Shown here piece by piece: positions 26,815-36,834 of a DNA stretch of 64,000 nucleotides; within the stretch, counting starts at the first letter, position 1, and each line of letters starts with the position of its first letter. Below the pieces are notes generated by a model. That model was not told the DNA's origin and searched no databases. It worked only from the letters and a program-made list of their open reading frames with translations. The position numbers and the translations under genes are program-made. Source of the DNA: Pectobacterium aroidearum (lineage in GTDB: Bacteria; Pseudomonadota; Gammaproteobacteria; Enterobacterales; Enterobacteriaceae); contig NZ_CP166097.1 of assembly GCF_041228105.1 (NCBI RefSeq), forward strand, positions 4,092,001 to 4,156,000, read 5' to 3'.

Positions 26815-26943
26815 GGTAAAAACCTCAATGTTATTATGAATTACCAGAATCAGGGCGAGCTTGAGGAGTAACCACTACTACTGGTTGCATAGCAATGGCT
26901 AACAAAAATAACGCGAGCGGGCATACAGCCCGACAGATACCGT

Positions 26944-27114
26944 TACTCTCTCCCATCCGGACTATAACCGTCGGCCCCGGAATTGCACCGGATCTGCTGA
27001 CCCCACGTTGCGAAATCGATAATAAAATCGGGAAACGCAGCACGAGCGCTCGCGGGCTTCCAGTATGTATACTGGTTTACCGCCGGTGGGGAATTACACC
27101 CCGCCCTGAGAATA
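26944..27114 (-). promoter_or_regulatory. FMN riboswitch (RFN element)
   Basis: On the minus strand the leader has the conserved RFN blocks in order: TCTCAGGGCGGGGTG, AATTCCCCACCGGCGGTA, AGCCCGCGAG, GGGTCAGCAG, CCGGTGCAATTCCGGGGCC, and the closing CCGGATGGGAGAG. A long variable hairpin region sits between the middle blocks. FMN binding lowers ribB expression. About 130 bp separate it from the ribB start and contain the expression platform. Confidence 0.95.
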
Positions 27115-27310
27115 AGCGGGTTTACTATAACGCTAATACCTCGACAGGGCAATTGATCCGCCGCAGGAAATAGGGCAAAACGTATGCTGAATTACAGTAA
27201 AATTATGCTGAATATCTGCAAAGCAGGGAGCGGATTTAGTTTATCCATCCCACAACTCGCATTACACTTGCTATAGTAGTGACCTTACATAACCTAATCA
27301 GGAAAGCGAC

Positions 27311-27592
27311 ATGATTGACCCAAAGAAGATTGAGCAAATCGCCCGTCAAGTGCATGAATCTATGCCAAAAGGCATCCGGGAATTGGGTGATGATGTGGAG
27401 AAAAAAATTCGTCAGGTCTTGCAAGCACAGCTGACCCGATTGGATTTGGTGAACCGTGAAGAGTTTGATATTCAGACGCAGGTTCTGCTCCGCACGCGCG
27501 AGAAGATTGCCCGTCTGGAACAGCGCCTGACGGAGCTGGAAGCGAAATTGTCTGCGGAAGAAAAGCCCGCCGCAGCGCCGGAAAACGACTAA
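27311..27592 (+). CDS. ubiK: Ubiquinone biosynthesis accessory factor UbiK (YqiC)
   Basis: 93 residues of the BMFP family: an amphipathic N-terminal half ([21 protein letters not shown]) that binds membranes and a C-terminal coiled coil ([18 protein letters not shown]) that trimerises. UbiK supports the aerobic ubiquinone biosynthesis complex with UbiJ. Position divergent from ribB is the same as in E. coli. A short CGCCCT / AGGGCG hairpin (27625-27640) lies between it and convergent yjeH. Confidence 0.92.
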   Translation: MIDPKKIEQIARQVHESMPKGIRELGDDVEKKIRQVLQAQLTRLDLVNREEFDIQTQVLLRTREKIARLEQRLTELEAKLSAEEKPAAAPEND

Positions 27593-27681
27593 TCCTCACA
27601 TACCCCGTCATCATCGCGATGCAGCGCCCTAATCAGGGCGTTGCTCGATTCCCAGCACCGCAACATTCAGAAGAAACGAAC

Positions 27682-28935
27682 TCAGTGGGAAACCAGTTCA
27701 ACTTGCTTGCGCGGCAGGAACAGCCATAGTACGGCTAGCATGATTAACGCATACAGCGATTTCCAACCGATCACCAGCAACAGCGCGCAGCAGAGCATGC
27801 CTCCGATTGCCGCCATGACTCTGGCGCGCCCTTTCAGCAAGCGCCACCCAGCCAGCATACACAGCAGATAGATCAGCACAAAGATGCCGTTCGCGTACAC
27901 GATCAGCATATCCAGCGGTAGCCTGATCCGGTAAATCAACAAACAGCACACCAGACAGCAGGTCACCACAACCGACAGCGCATTTACCGGTGCCTGCCCC
28001 GCGGACAGCTTCGCCAGCGCACTGCCTTTCGGTGCCTGCGACCAGACGAGACGGGCGAATCCCTGGGTGTAGATATTCACGCTGGCAAAGCAGGCCAGAT
28101 ACCCGACAAAGCAGGCAACCCACAGTGCATGTTCACCAAACAACTGCACGACAATACCCGGTAGTGAAGCCGTTGCGGCAATCCCTTCTCCATAAGCCTT
28201 AAAATGCAGTACGGCCACCGTGCATCCCCAGTAAACCGCGCCAGCAACCAGCATACCGATGAGTAAAGCCCGTGGGAAATCCCGCTCCGGTACCCGAAAT
28301 TCCGTCGCCATATGGGCAAACGCTTCAAGGCCGACGAAGCACCAGAACATCACCGCCAGCGCACCAAAGGTGTTAGACCATGACAGTTCCTGTACCGACG
28401 GCCAGAGGATATGTGCAGGCGTAATATCGCCCTGCCACCAGATAGCAACAACCAACCCCACCACCAACATCGCGATAATAATCTGAATGTTGGCGCTGGA
28501 TCCTGCACTGCGCAGGCCAAGCAGCCAGATACCGCCCAGCGTCAGCAACTGTACGCAGAGCAGCCCCAGATCGCTCCAGCCAAATGCTGCCTGCCAGAAC
28601 CCGGCAGCAATCTGCAAAGCAGCGGGTAGCCCCAGCGGAATAACGGAAAGAAATAGCCAGCCAGTTACTCGCGCCATACGCGGCCCAAAGGCCAAATTAA
28701 CAAAGTGTGCAGCGCCGCCCGCATTAGGAAAATGTTGCCCCAGGGCGGCAAAGCCAATCGCGATAGGAAAAACAAACAGGATCAAGATCGGCCACGCCCA
28801 CAGGCTATCCTGCTGCGCCAGCTGTGCGACCAGCGCAGGAACCGCAAACACGCCGGTTCCTAGCAGAGAGGTAGAAAGCAGCCCCACGCCCTGAATCAGG
28901 CCAAGCTCTTGTTTTAATCCTTTTGCTTCACTCAC
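27682..28935 (-). CDS. yjeH: L-methionine / branched-chain amino acid exporter YjeH
   Basis: 417 residues, about twelve membrane helices, APC superfamily. The first helix (GLIQGVGLLSTSLLGTGVFAVPAL) and the segment MFWCFVGLEAFAHMATEF match E. coli YjeH nearly residue by residue. Members export methionine and branched-chain amino acids. In E. coli the gene is elsewhere on the chromosome; here it sits between ubiK and zipA and is separated from zipA by a terminator. Confidence 0.9.
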   Translation of the reverse strand: MSEAKGLKQELGLIQGVGLLSTSLLGTGVFAVPALVAQLAQQDSLWAWPILILFVFPIAIGFAALGQHFPNAGGAAHFVNLAFGPRMARVTGWLFLSVIPLGLPAALQIAAGFWQAAFGWSDLGLLCVQLLTLGGIWLLGLRSAGSSANIQIIIAMLVVGLVVAIWWQGDITPAHILWPSVQELSWSNTFGALAVMFWCFVGLEAFAHMATEFRVPERDFPRALLIGMLVAGAVYWGCTVAVLHFKAYGEGIAATASLPGIVVQLFGEHALWVACFVGYLACFASVNIYTQGFARLVWSQAPKGSALAKLSAGQAPVNALSVVVTCCLVCCLLIYRIRLPLDMLIVYANGIFVLIYLLCMLAGWRLLKGRARVMAAIGGMLCCALLLVIGWKSLYALIMLAVLWLFLPRKQVELVSH

Positions 28936-28985
28936 AGCATTTCACCCTTTTCTTGCCTTTCTACACCACACCCTGATCGAAGAAT

Positions 28986-29012
28986 AAAAAAAGCCTCCCT
29001 TAACGGAGGCTT
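28986..29012 (-). terminator. Terminator of zipA
   Basis: On the minus strand, stem AAGCCTCC / GGAGGCTT followed by T6. Confidence 0.85.
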
Positions 29013-29080
29013 CTTTCTCACCCACTGCATTCACACACGTTATGTTTTCACATGCACTATTGATGCTTTCACGTATGCTA

Positions 29081-30106
29081 TCAGGCGTTGGCTTTCAGCA
29101 CATCGCGAATGCGGGCTTTGTAGGATTCGACCTTCTGCGGCGTCATCATACGACGTTCATCATCCTGCACCACGCCGCCAACATCGTCAGCAATGCGCTG
29201 CGCAGACTGTAACATCAGTTTAAAGTTTTGGCTGGCGTCGCCATAAGACGGCACCATCATGAAAATAGATACACCAGGCGTCGAGAATTCGGACATCGCG
29301 TCCACATTAAACGAACCGGGCTTAACCATATTCGCCAGGCTAAACAACACCGGCCCTGCGCCTGCAGGGTTCACATGGCGATGGAAAATATTCATTTCAC
29401 CAAACTGGAAACCAGCCTGAAGCAGACTCTGCAACAGCAGTTCGCCGCCAATAACACCGCCCTGATGCGCCACGACGTGCAGCACCAGAACCGCTTCTTT
29501 TGCCGCTACGGGTTCAACAGGCTCAGCGGGTTGCTGAGGCTGCACAGGCGCAGGCTGAACTTTCTCATGCAACGAATGCGCAGCAGGCTGCTGTGGAGCG
29601 GATGGCGGCGCATCGTACGCAAACGACTCACGCGGTGTGTCGATGCTCGGCTGAATAGGTGTTTCTCTGGGATTAACAACCTGCGGGTTGCTATCGCCAC
29701 GCACTTGCGAACGTGGAGAATCCACCGGCGTGGCTTCATCCAGTAAAGGATCGTAAGAAGAGGCGGGAGACAAATGCTCGAACGGCGATGTCGCCTCCGG
29801 GCGCAGCTCTTCGCGTGCACTGTTGTTATCAAATGACTGATTATCAAATGACGCGTTATCAAATGACGAACTGCTAAATGACGGCTCATTCTGCTGCGAA
29901 CGCGCACCCTTCACGCGAACTTCGCCAACGCCTTCATCCAGCTCATCAAGCGGCGTTTCATCACGCGCTTTCTTTGCACGTTTAACCGGGCGGTCACGAA
30001 AAAGGGACGAGCGCTCTTTACGGCTAGTCCACAAGCCGTGCAGTAACAGCGCTATTATAGCGATCGCGCCAACAACGATTAATATCAGACGCAAGTCCTG
30101 CATCAT
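29081..30106 (-). CDS. zipA: Cell division protein ZipA
   Basis: 341 residues from the ATG at 30106 ([20 protein letters not shown]), aligning with E. coli ZipA; the frame opens 14 codons earlier. An N-terminal membrane anchor is followed by a basic stretch, a long Pro/Gln/Ser-rich linker (about 35-205), and the globular FtsZ-binding domain (ending [23 protein letters not shown]). It tethers FtsZ to the membrane. The linker contains a repeated S-F-D-N motif encoded by tandem repeats at about 29826-29884. Divergent from cysZ as in E. coli. Confidence 0.95.
   Translation of the reverse strand: MMQDLRLILIVVGAIAIIALLLHGLWTSRKERSSLFRDRPVKRAKKARDETPLDELDEGVGEVRVKGARSQQNEPSFSSSSFDNASFDNQSFDNNSAREELRPEATSPFEHLSPASSYDPLLDEATPVDSPRSQVRGDSNPQVVNPRETPIQPSIDTPRESFAYDAPPSAPQQPAAHSLHEKVQPAPVQPQQPAEPVEPVAAKEAVLVLHVVAHQGGVIGGELLLQSLLQAGFQFGEMNIFHRHVNPAGAGPVLFSLANMVKPGSFNVDAMSEFSTPGVSIFMMVPSYGDASQNFKLMLQSAQRIADDVGGVVQDDERRMMTPQKVESYKARIRDVLKANA
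29826..29884. repeat. Tandem repeat in zipA linker
   Basis: The unit TATCAAATGAC recurs with 15-18 bp period, encoding [16 protein letters not shown] on the minus strand. Units are in frame, so gain or loss only changes linker length. Confidence 0.75.
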
Positions 30107-30330
30107 TGCTATCCCAATTGTTCCAACAATACATTGCCACCACGGCAAATACTTATACTACTAACTCTATTTGCCTGAGTACACAAGTGCAAGCCTGCGC
30201 GGTACTTTATGACAAGAAAGATAGATACAACGCACTTTTTTGCTGTTTTTTCATCCAAATGCGGGCTAGTCAGCATAAGATCATCCCGATATGATGCCTC
30301 AACAAACAAATGACTGAGTATATTGTCACT

Positions 30331-31122
30331 ATGTCTTTCGAAAAACCGTCTTACGGCAACACCGCAGGCCAGGTTCGCAGCGGAATACACTATTTTCTTG
30401 CCGGATGGCGTTTGATCTCACTACCGGGCATCCGGCGTTTCGTCATTCTTCCCCTACTCATGAACATTGTGCTGATGGGGGGGGCCTTCTGGTGGCTTTT
30501 CACCCGGTTAAATGACTGGATTCCCCAGCTCATGAGCCACATTCCAAGCTGGTTGCAATGGCTCAGTTACCTCATCTGGCCACTTGCCGTCCTCTCCATC
30601 CTGCTGGTATTCAGCTACCTATTCAGTACGATCGCCAACTTTATTGCCGCACCGTTTAACGGCTTGCTGGCGGAGCAGTTGGAAGCAAAACTAACCGGCC
30701 AAACGCTGCCGGACACCGGCATACTCGGCATCGCCAAAGATGTCCCGCGAATCATGAAGCGTGAGGTCCAAAAGCTGGCGTATTACCTGCCCCGCGCGAT
30801 TGTGCTATTGCTTCTCTATTTCATCCCCGGCATCGGGCAAACGGTCGCGCCAGTGCTGTGGTTCTTGTTCAGCGCATGGATGCTGGCGATTCAGTACTGT
30901 GATTATCCCTTTGATAATCACAAAGTAGGCTTTTCCACTATGCGACAGGCATTGCGTCGTCATAAGGTCGCCAATATGCAGTTTGGCGCCTTGGTCAGCC
31001 TGTTTACGCTGGTGCCTTTTTTGAATCTGGTCATCATGCCCGTCGCGGTATGTGGGGCAACGCAGTTGTGGGTGGATCGCTATCGGGATCTGTCCGCGAC
31101 GCTGCCGAAAAAAGCGCCATAA
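30331..31122 (+). CDS. cysZ: Sulfate transporter CysZ
   Basis: 263 residues from the ATG at 30331 ([13 protein letters not shown]); a start at 30310 is also possible. Four hydrophobic segments (e.g. [21 protein letters not shown]) and conserved [22 protein letters not shown]. CysZ admits sulfate for cysteine synthesis at low sulfate. Placed between zipA and cysK as in E. coli. A hairpin at 31134 ends it. Confidence 0.95.
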   Translation: MSFEKPSYGNTAGQVRSGIHYFLAGWRLISLPGIRRFVILPLLMNIVLMGGAFWWLFTRLNDWIPQLMSHIPSWLQWLSYLIWPLAVLSILLVFSYLFSTIANFIAAPFNGLLAEQLEAKLTGQTLPDTGILGIAKDVPRIMKREVQKLAYYLPRAIVLLLLYFIPGIGQTVAPVLWFLFSAWMLAIQYCDYPFDNHKVGFSTMRQALRRHKVANMQFGALVSLFTLVPFLNLVIMPVAVCGATQLWVDRYRDLSATLPKKAP

Positions 31123-31133
31123 AAAGACCGTGT

Positions 31134-31162
31134 GCACTGGCTTCTCAAGGCCAGTGCTTTCT
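31134..31162 (+). terminator. Terminator of cysZ
   Basis: GCACTGGC / GCCAGTGC stem with eight-base loop, then TTTCTATT. Confidence 0.7.
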
Positions 31163-31284
31163 ATTGTAATGAAAAGATATTTCTTAAGAACATAACGATA
31201 TAGCAATTCTTTACTTCACTGAAAGGTGTGAACGGGTATTCTCTCTACGTTCGCAAAAATTTCATACAGTTATAAGGACAGGCT

Positions 31285-32253
31285 ATGAGCAAGATCTACG
31301 AAGACAATTCTTTCACAATCGGCCATACGCCGCTGGTTCGCCTGAACCGTATCGGCAACGGACGCATTCTGGCTAAAGTGGAATCCCGCAACCCCAGCTT
31401 CAGCGTAAAATGCCGTATCGGCTCTAACCTGATTTGGGATGCAGAAAAACGCGGCGTTCTGAAACCAGGCGTTGAGCTGGTTGAACCGACCAGCGGAAAC
31501 ACAGGGATTGCTCTGGCCTACGTCGCAGCGGCTCGTGGTTACAAACTCACGCTTACCATGCCGGAAACTATGAGCATCGAGCGCCGTAAACTGCTGAAAG
31601 CGCTGGGCGCCAATCTGGTGCTGACCGAAGGTGCCAAAGGTATGAAAGGCGCCATTGCCAAAGCAGAAGAGATCGTTGCCAGCGATCCGAACCGTTATCT
31701 GCTGCTACAACAGTTCAGCAACCCCGCTAACCCGGAAATTCATGAGAAAACCACCGGCCCTGAAATTTGGGAAGATACCGACGGTCAGGTTGATGTCTTT
31801 ATCTCTGGCGTCGGTACTGGCGGTACGCTGACCGGTGTCAGCCGCTACATCAAGAACACCAAAGGCAAAGCTATCATCAGCGTAGCGGTTGAACCTACCG
31901 ATTCACCGGTGATCTCTCAGGCACTGGCAGGCGAAGAGCTGAAACCAGGCCCGCATAAGATTCAGGGTATCGGCGCAGGTTTCATCCCGGGTAACCTGGA
32001 TCTGAAACTGATTGACCGCGTAGAGAAGGTGACGAACGAAGAAGCGATCAGCACCGCACGTCGTTTGATGGAAGAAGAAGGCATTCTGGCTGGGATTTCT
32101 TCCGGTGCCGCCGTTGCCGCAGCGCTGAATTTGCTCAAAGAGAAAGAGTTTGAAGGCAAAACCATCGTCGTTATTCTGCCTTCTTCCGGCGAACGTTACC
32201 TCAGCACGGCACTCTTTGCCGACCTGTTCACCGAGCAGGAACTGCAGCAATAA
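31285..32253 (+). CDS. cysK: Cysteine synthase A
   Basis: 322 residues. The PLP lysine is Lys42 in [11 protein letters not shown], the substrate loop is TSGNTGIAL, and the phosphate-binding glycine loop is [10 protein letters not shown]. It makes cysteine from O-acetylserine and sulfide. In enterobacteria it is controlled by CysB, but a binding site is not clear in the 160-bp upstream region. A strong terminator separates it from ptsH. Confidence 0.97.
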   Translation: MSKIYEDNSFTIGHTPLVRLNRIGNGRILAKVESRNPSFSVKCRIGSNLIWDAEKRGVLKPGVELVEPTSGNTGIALAYVAAARGYKLTLTMPETMSIERRKLLKALGANLVLTEGAKGMKGAIAKAEEIVASDPNRYLLLQQFSNPANPEIHEKTTGPEIWEDTDGQVDVFISGVGTGGTLTGVSRYIKNTKGKAIISVAVEPTDSPVISQALAGEELKPGPHKIQGIGAGFIPGNLDLKLIDRVEKVTNEEAISTARRLMEEEGILAGISSGAAVAAALNLLKEKEFEGKTIVVILPSSGERYLSTALFADLFTEQELQQ

Positions 32254-32292
32254 TCCTTCGGTCACTCTCGAACAATAAGTGACCAATGTGTT

Positions 32293-32320
32293 AAAAAAGC
32301 ACCTATTTAGGTGCTTTTTT
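32293..32320 (+). terminator. Terminator of cysK
   Basis: AAAAAAGCACCT / AGGTGCTTTTTT, a perfect stem with a T run. Confidence 0.95.
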
Positions 32321-32335
32321 GTGGCACACTTCAAA
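32320..32335 (+). promoter_or_regulatory. CRP-type site at the distal ptsH promoter
   Basis: TGTGG-N6-TCAAA, directly after the cysK terminator, at the place and with the flanking TTCAAACTTTC seen at the E. coli ptsH P0 promoter. The 454-bp region 32254-32707 then keeps a second conserved stretch, CAATTATTTTGATGCGTGAA (32388-32407), from the proximal promoter region. Confidence 0.55.
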
Positions 32336-32446
32336 CTTTCCACCACATACAGATTGCTTTTCTACATCAGGTTTAGTATTTAACCGAACAATTATTTTGA
32401 TGCGTGAAATTAATGTCAGACAAACGCCACGCCCGACCACATTGTC

Positions 32447-32481
32447 TTTTGTCTTGTGCAGAACGTTTTTTGTCTTGCGCA
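32447..32481 (+). repeat. Two direct repeats, 21-bp period, upstream of ptsH
   Basis: TTTTGTCTTGTGCA (32447-32460) and TTTTGTCTTGCGCA (32468-32481), spaced by two helical turns. Could bind a regulator on one DNA face. Confidence 0.45.
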
Positions 32482-32636
32482 CGATAGCCACATCGCCGTT
32501 TTGCGACCGGGGTTAAGATAATGGGTAGCGGAAGCTATGGTGTTTGATGGTATTTTATCCAGGAAATACGTTTGACGGTTTTCTTGTCGCATCGTGGTTC
32601 GCCCCTGTAACATAAGTCAGGAGCTAACCAAACAGG

Positions 32637-32666
32637 CTAAAGTTCAGTGAATCAGCTAAACTTTAG
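32637..32666. promoter_or_regulatory. Inverted repeat before ptsH, possible Mlc-type operator
   Basis: CTAAAGTT and AACTTTAG, eight bases each, separated by 14 bases, 40-70 bp before ptsH. The downstream arm with TTCCACAACA resembles the Mlc-binding region of E. coli ptsH from memory; assignment is tentative. Confidence 0.4.
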
Positions 32667-32707
32667 TTCCACAACATTAATCTAATCCATAAGTTGGGGA
32701 AAAAAGC

Positions 32708-32965
32708 ATGTTCCAGCAAGAAGTGACTATCACCGCACCGAATGGCCTGCACACTCGTCCCGCTGCTCAGTTCGTTAAAGAAGCCAAAGGCTTCACTTCA
32801 GAAATCACCGTGACGTCCAACGGCAAGAGCGCCAGCGCTAAGAGCCTGTTCAAATTACAAACACTCGGCTTAACCCAAGGAACTGTGGTTACTATCGCTG
32901 CGGAAGGCGAAGACGAACAGAAAGCGGTTGAACATCTGGTCAAACTGATGGCTGAGCTCGAGTAA
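32708..32965 (+). CDS. ptsH: Phosphocarrier protein HPr
   Basis: 85 residues, identical length to E. coli HPr. Phosphorylated His15 is in [11 protein letters not shown] and the Ser46 region is [10 protein letters not shown]. It transfers phosphate from enzyme I to sugar-specific EII proteins. A 45-bp gap leads to ptsI. Confidence 0.98.
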   Translation: MFQQEVTITAPNGLHTRPAAQFVKEAKGFTSEITVTSNGKSASAKSLFKLQTLGLTQGTVVTIAAEGEDEQKAVEHLVKLMAELE

Positions 32966-33010
32966 TCGACGAGTTTTTTAGTGAACACCAGAATCGAGTA
33001 AGGTAGGGTT

Positions 33011-34738
33011 ATGATTTCAGGCATATTAGTATCACCGGGTATTGCTTTTGGTAAGGCACTGTTACTGAAAGAAGATGAAATTCTCATCAACCGGAAAAAA
33101 ATCTCTGCGGATCAGGTAGAGCAGGAAATTGAACGTTTTCTGACTGGCCGTTCCAAAGCATCCGCACAGTTGGAAGCTATCAAGAAGAAAGCGGGCGAGA
33201 CGCTGGGCGCAGAGAAAGAAGCCATCTTCGAAGGCCACATCATGTTGCTGGAAGATGAAGAGTTCGAGCAGGAAATCATAGCCCTGATTAAAGATGAACA
33301 TGCTTCCGCCGATGCCGCTGCGTTTTCTGTTATCGAAAACCAGGCCAAAGCGCTGGAAGAGCTGGATGATGAATATCTGAAAGAACGCGCCGCAGACATG
33401 CGTGATATCGGGAAGCGTTTGCTACGCAACATTCTCAATATGACCATCGTTGATCTGGGCGATATTCAGGATGAAGTCATTCTGGTTGCAACGGATCTGA
33501 CGCCGTCAGAAACCGCGCAGCTGAATCTGGATAAAGTGCTGGGCTTCATTACCGATCTCGGTGGCCGTACGTCCCACACCTCCATTATGGCCCGTTCGCT
33601 GGAGCTGCCTGCTATCGTCGGCACGACCAACGTGACGCAACAGGTCAAAAACGGCGATTACCTGATTCTGGACGCGGTAAACAACCAGATCTATCAGAAT
33701 CCGACCGCAGAAAAAATTGAAGAATTAAAAGCCATTCAGCAGCAGTACAACGCTGAAAAATATGAGCTGGCCAAGCTGAAAGATCTGCCAGCCATCACGC
33801 TGGATGGTCATCAGGTTGAAGTCTGTGCCAACATCGGTACCGTGCGTGATGTTGCCGGTGCTGAGCGTAACGGCGCAGAAGGCGTCGGCCTGTATCGTAC
33901 CGAATTCCTGTTCATGGATCGTGATTCTCTGCCTACCGAAGAAGAGCAGTTCCAGGCGTATAAGGCGGTTGCCGAAGCCGTTGGTGCTCAGGCAGTTATC
34001 GTCCGTACCATGGATATCGGCGGTGACAAAGACCTGCCTTACATGAACCTGCCGAAGGAAGAGAACCCGTTCCTTGGCTGGCGTGCTATCCGTATTTGTC
34101 TGGACCGTAAAGAAATTCTGCACGCCCAGTTGCGCGCCATTCTGCGCGCATCCAGCTTTGGCAAGCTGCGTATCATGTTCCCGATGATTATCTCTGTGGA
34201 AGAAGTGCGTGAGCTGAAAGCCGAACTGGAGATGCTGAAAGCGCAGCTGAGAGAAGAAGGTAAAGCCTTCGACGAAAGCATTGAAGTCGGCGTAATGGTG
34301 GAAACCCCTGCCGCGGCCGCAATCGCGCCACATTTAGCCAAAGAAGTCGACTTCTTTAGTATTGGGACAAATGACTTAACCCAGTATACTCTGGCAGTTG
34401 ATCGCGGTAATGAGCTGATTTCTCATCTCTATAACCCGATGTCCCCCGCCGTCCTTACCCTGATCAAACAGGTTATCGACGCGTCTCATGCCGAAGGCAA
34501 GTGGACGGGGATGTGTGGTGAGCTCGCCGGTGACGAACGTGCTACACTACTGTTATTGGGAATGGGTCTGGACGAATTCAGTATGAGTGCGATCTCTATC
34601 CCAAGCATCAAGAAAATCATTCGTAATGCGAATTACGAAGATGCGAAGGCGCTGGCGGAGCAGGCATTAGCTCAACCGACAGCACAAGAGTTAAGCAATC
34701 TGGTGAGCCGCTTTATTAAAGAAAAAACGCTCTGCTGA
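33011..34738 (+). CDS. ptsI: PTS enzyme I
   Basis: 575 residues. Active His189 is in [21 protein letters not shown]. The C-terminal PEP-binding barrel contains [15 protein letters not shown] and the cysteine of GMCGELAGD. Takes phosphate from PEP and passes it to HPr. Second gene of the pts operon. Confidence 0.98.
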   Translation: MISGILVSPGIAFGKALLLKEDEILINRKKISADQVEQEIERFLTGRSKASAQLEAIKKKAGETLGAEKEAIFEGHIMLLEDEEFEQEIIALIKDEHASADAAAFSVIENQAKALEELDDEYLKERAADMRDIGKRLLRNILNMTIVDLGDIQDEVILVATDLTPSETAQLNLDKVLGFITDLGGRTSHTSIMARSLELPAIVGTTNVTQQVKNGDYLILDAVNNQIYQNPTAEKIEELKAIQQQYNAEKYELAKLKDLPAITLDGHQVEVCANIGTVRDVAGAERNGAEGVGLYRTEFLFMDRDSLPTEEEQFQAYKAVAEAVGAQAVIVRTMDIGGDKDLPYMNLPKEENPFLGWRAIRICLDRKEILHAQLRAILRASSFGKLRIMFPMIISVEEVRELKAELEMLKAQLREEGKAFDESIEVGVMVETPAAAAIAPHLAKEVDFFSIGTNDLTQYTLAVDRGNELISHLYNPMSPAVLTLIKQVIDASHAEGKWTGMCGELAGDERATLLLLGMGLDEFSMSAISIPSIKKIIRNANYEDAKALAEQALAQPTAQELSNLVSRFIKEKTLC

Positions 34739-34748
34739 TTCTGCTTTA

Positions 34749-34849
34749 CCTAATAGGTTTCAAGGTGGCAATCAGCATCCCCGACAGACGATAGCCTCGC
34801 GGTCGGGGTAGCGAAAAACGCCAATGCCACAACGACTTGAAAGATTAGG
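34749..34849. repeat. Large palindromic element between ptsI and crr
   Basis: Nested complementary arms: CCTAAT/ATTAGG, TTTCAAG/CTTGAAA, GTGGCA/TGCCAC, CCCCGAC/GTCGGGG, spanning about 100 bp. On the minus strand it opens TATACCCTAATCTTTCAAG, recalling ERIC-type ends but with a different core. It would form a long hairpin in the mRNA between ptsI and crr. Confidence 0.65.
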
Positions 34850-34887
34850 GTATACGCTGGCCCAATATTAATGCTTAGGAGAGAATC

Positions 34888-35397
34888 ATGGGTTTGTTCG
34901 ATAAATTGAAATCTCTGGTTTCTGACGACAAAAAAGACACTGGCAGCATCGAAATCATTGCCCCGCTGTCCGGTGAAATCGTCAATATTGAAGATGTTCC
35001 TGATGTCGTATTCGCAGAGAAAATCGTCGGTGACGGTATTGCCATCAAGCCAACTGGTAACAAGATTGTCGCACCGGTAGACGGCACCATCGGTAAGATT
35101 TTTGAAACCAACCATGCGTTTTCCATCGAATCTGACAGCGGCATTGAGCTGTTTGTGCACTTTGGTATTGATACCGTTGAATTGAAAGGCGAAGGCTTCA
35201 AGCGTATCGCCGAAGAAGGCCAACGCGTGAAGAAAGGCGATCTCGTTATCGAGTTTGACCTGGCTCTGCTGGAAGAAAAAGCGAAGTCTACTCTGACACC
35301 AGTGGTTATTTCCAACATGGACGAAATCAAGGAATTGACCAAACTGAGTGGTACGGTCGTTGTCGGCGAAACGCCGGTTATCCGTATCAAAAAGTAA
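34888..35397 (+). CDS. crr: PTS glucose-specific enzyme IIA
   Basis: 169 residues, same as E. coli. The active histidine is in [10 protein letters not shown] (His90 in mature numbering), supported by the partner in ETNHAFSI (His75). It phosphorylates glucose/trehalose EIIBC and, by its phosphorylation state, controls adenylate cyclase and inducer exclusion. The 149-bp gap from ptsI with a large palindrome is longer than in E. coli. Confidence 0.98.
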   Translation: MGLFDKLKSLVSDDKKDTGSIEIIAPLSGEIVNIEDVPDVVFAEKIVGDGIAIKPTGNKIVAPVDGTIGKIFETNHAFSIESDSGIELFVHFGIDTVELKGEGFKRIAEEGQRVKKGDLVIEFDLALLEEKAKSTLTPVVISNMDEIKELTKLSGTVVVGETPVIRIKK

Positions 35398-35432
35398 ACC
35401 GCCCTTCTACGGATGGTCTACTACGTTTGCAC

Positions 35433-35464
35433 GAAACGGCACCCGGATGGTGCCGTTTTCGTTT
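35433..35464 (+). terminator. Terminator of the pts operon
   Basis: ACGGCACC / GGTGCCGT stem, five-base loop, then TTTCGTTT; it reaches the convergent kinase stop. Confidence 0.85.
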
Positions 35465-36834
35465 CAGGCTTTCCAACGTGGTACACACAGGCGAATCACT
35501 AATCCACGCGGTTCACCGTTGTCCGCCTCAATATGCCCACCGTGCGCCAGCACCACTTTTCGGGTAATCGCCAATCCCAGCCCATAGCCTTTTCCAGACA
35601 GCGGCGAATCAACACGGATAAAAGGATCGAAGATGCTGGAAAGCTTACTTTTCTCCACGCCGGGCCCCTGATCGGCAACCTGAATCGTCCACTCATGCTC
35701 GTTGCCAATAAGCGACACGGACACCTGCTGTTCGGGGGCGGAAAAACGTAGCGCGTTGCGCATCACATTATCAACCGCCCTGCGCATCAGCTCCGCGTTG
35801 CCTTTAATCGTGTAGTCCTCGTCTTCATCCGCCGCGAGCAGAATTTCAACGCCGGTAACCTGCGCCTCATAGCGCGCATCGTTGACGACGGCCGTCACCA
35901 GCCCCAGCAAATCGAAATAGGCTTCCTCAATACCAGAATGCTCCGTGCGCGACAGCGTCAGCAGTTCACCAATCATCTTATCCATCAGCAGCGCCTCACG
36001 TTCGATACGCTGTAAGGAGTTCTCGACATTGTCCGGGTTCTGCCTTATCAACCCGATAGCAAGTTGCAAACGCGCCAGTGGTGAGCGCAGCTCATGGGAG
36101 ACATCATGCAGCAGCTGTTCACGCGCGCTGGCCAGACTGTCCAGCCGCTCGACCATGGAATCGAAATCGCGCGCTACATCGCTGATTTCATCATGACGCC
36201 TCTGCATCACCGGCAGCAGGCGTACATTCAGATCGCCCTGCGCAACCTGATCAAACCCCGCGCGGATCTGGCTGAGTGGGCGTGCCAGACTCCATGCCAG
36301 TACCGAACTGAACAACAGGCCGCCAAACCCCGCAATGATCACAAACGGCACGGGTACGTTAAGAAACTCGACCGGACGAGGAGGACGGAATTCGCTACGC
36401 AACAGCTCGGCGTCGTAACGAATTTGGTACCACTTTCCGGCAGGCCCGTTGACCTGCTTGATAATGTGCGAGTCACGCTGCGCCTTACGCTTATCCGGCA
36501 CAAAATCATCACCAGGCATCCTGGCCGTCTGTGGTGCGGAAATCAGTTCCTGCTCTGACAGCGGCAACGGCGATTCCGTGACGGAAATATATTTCTGTTC
36601 TTCTTGCGGCAGCAGCGACATCACATCGTTCAGCTCACCCAGACCGCCATGTTGCAGCGCCGCCGCCACCATCTCCGTTTGCATCGTCGCAATGCGGGAC
36701 ACCACGATTTCTTCCAGCGGCTTATGCCGCTCGCCATAAAACGAAAAAGCCAGCCACAGCAACTGAGACATGACGAGGAACGTCAGCCAGAAACCGAGCA
36801 GTATCTTCCAGAAAAGCCTTCCACGAATCATCAT
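35464..36834 (-). CDS. Sensor histidine kinase, CpxA-like
   Basis: 456 residues. Two membrane helices (about 9-31 and 161-183) flank a periplasmic sensor domain of about 130 residues. HAMP (about 184-236), the phospho-acceptor His247 in LLHDVSHELRSPL, and the ATPase boxes NVMRNALRFS, DQGPGV and GKGYGLGLAI follow. The periplasmic part differs from E. coli CpxA, so envelope-stress sensing is only a guess. It shares one base with the regulator gene. Being divergent from macAB, the pair may control that pump. Confidence 0.85.
   Translation of the reverse strand: MMIRGRLFWKILLGFWLTFLVMSQLLWLAFSFYGERHKPLEEIVVSRIATMQTEMVAAALQHGGLGELNDVMSLLPQEEQKYISVTESPLPLSEQELISAPQTARMPGDDFVPDKRKAQRDSHIIKQVNGPAGKWYQIRYDAELLRSEFRPPRPVEFLNVPVPFVIIAGFGGLLFSSVLAWSLARPLSQIRAGFDQVAQGDLNVRLLPVMQRRHDEISDVARDFDSMVERLDSLASAREQLLHDVSHELRSPLARLQLAIGLIRQNPDNVENSLQRIEREALLMDKMIGELLTLSRTEHSGIEEAYFDLLGLVTAVVNDARYEAQVTGVEILLAADEDEDYTIKGNAELMRRAVDNVMRNALRFSAPEQQVSVSLIGNEHEWTIQVADQGPGVEKSKLSSIFDPFIRVDSPLSGKGYGLGLAITRKVVLAHGGHIEADNGEPRGLVIRLCVPRWKA

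Noticed and set aside
33725..34333. 202-codon frame opposite ptsI
   Set aside because: Antisense of a fully conserved ptsI; the sequence is phenylalanine/histidine-rich without domain features.
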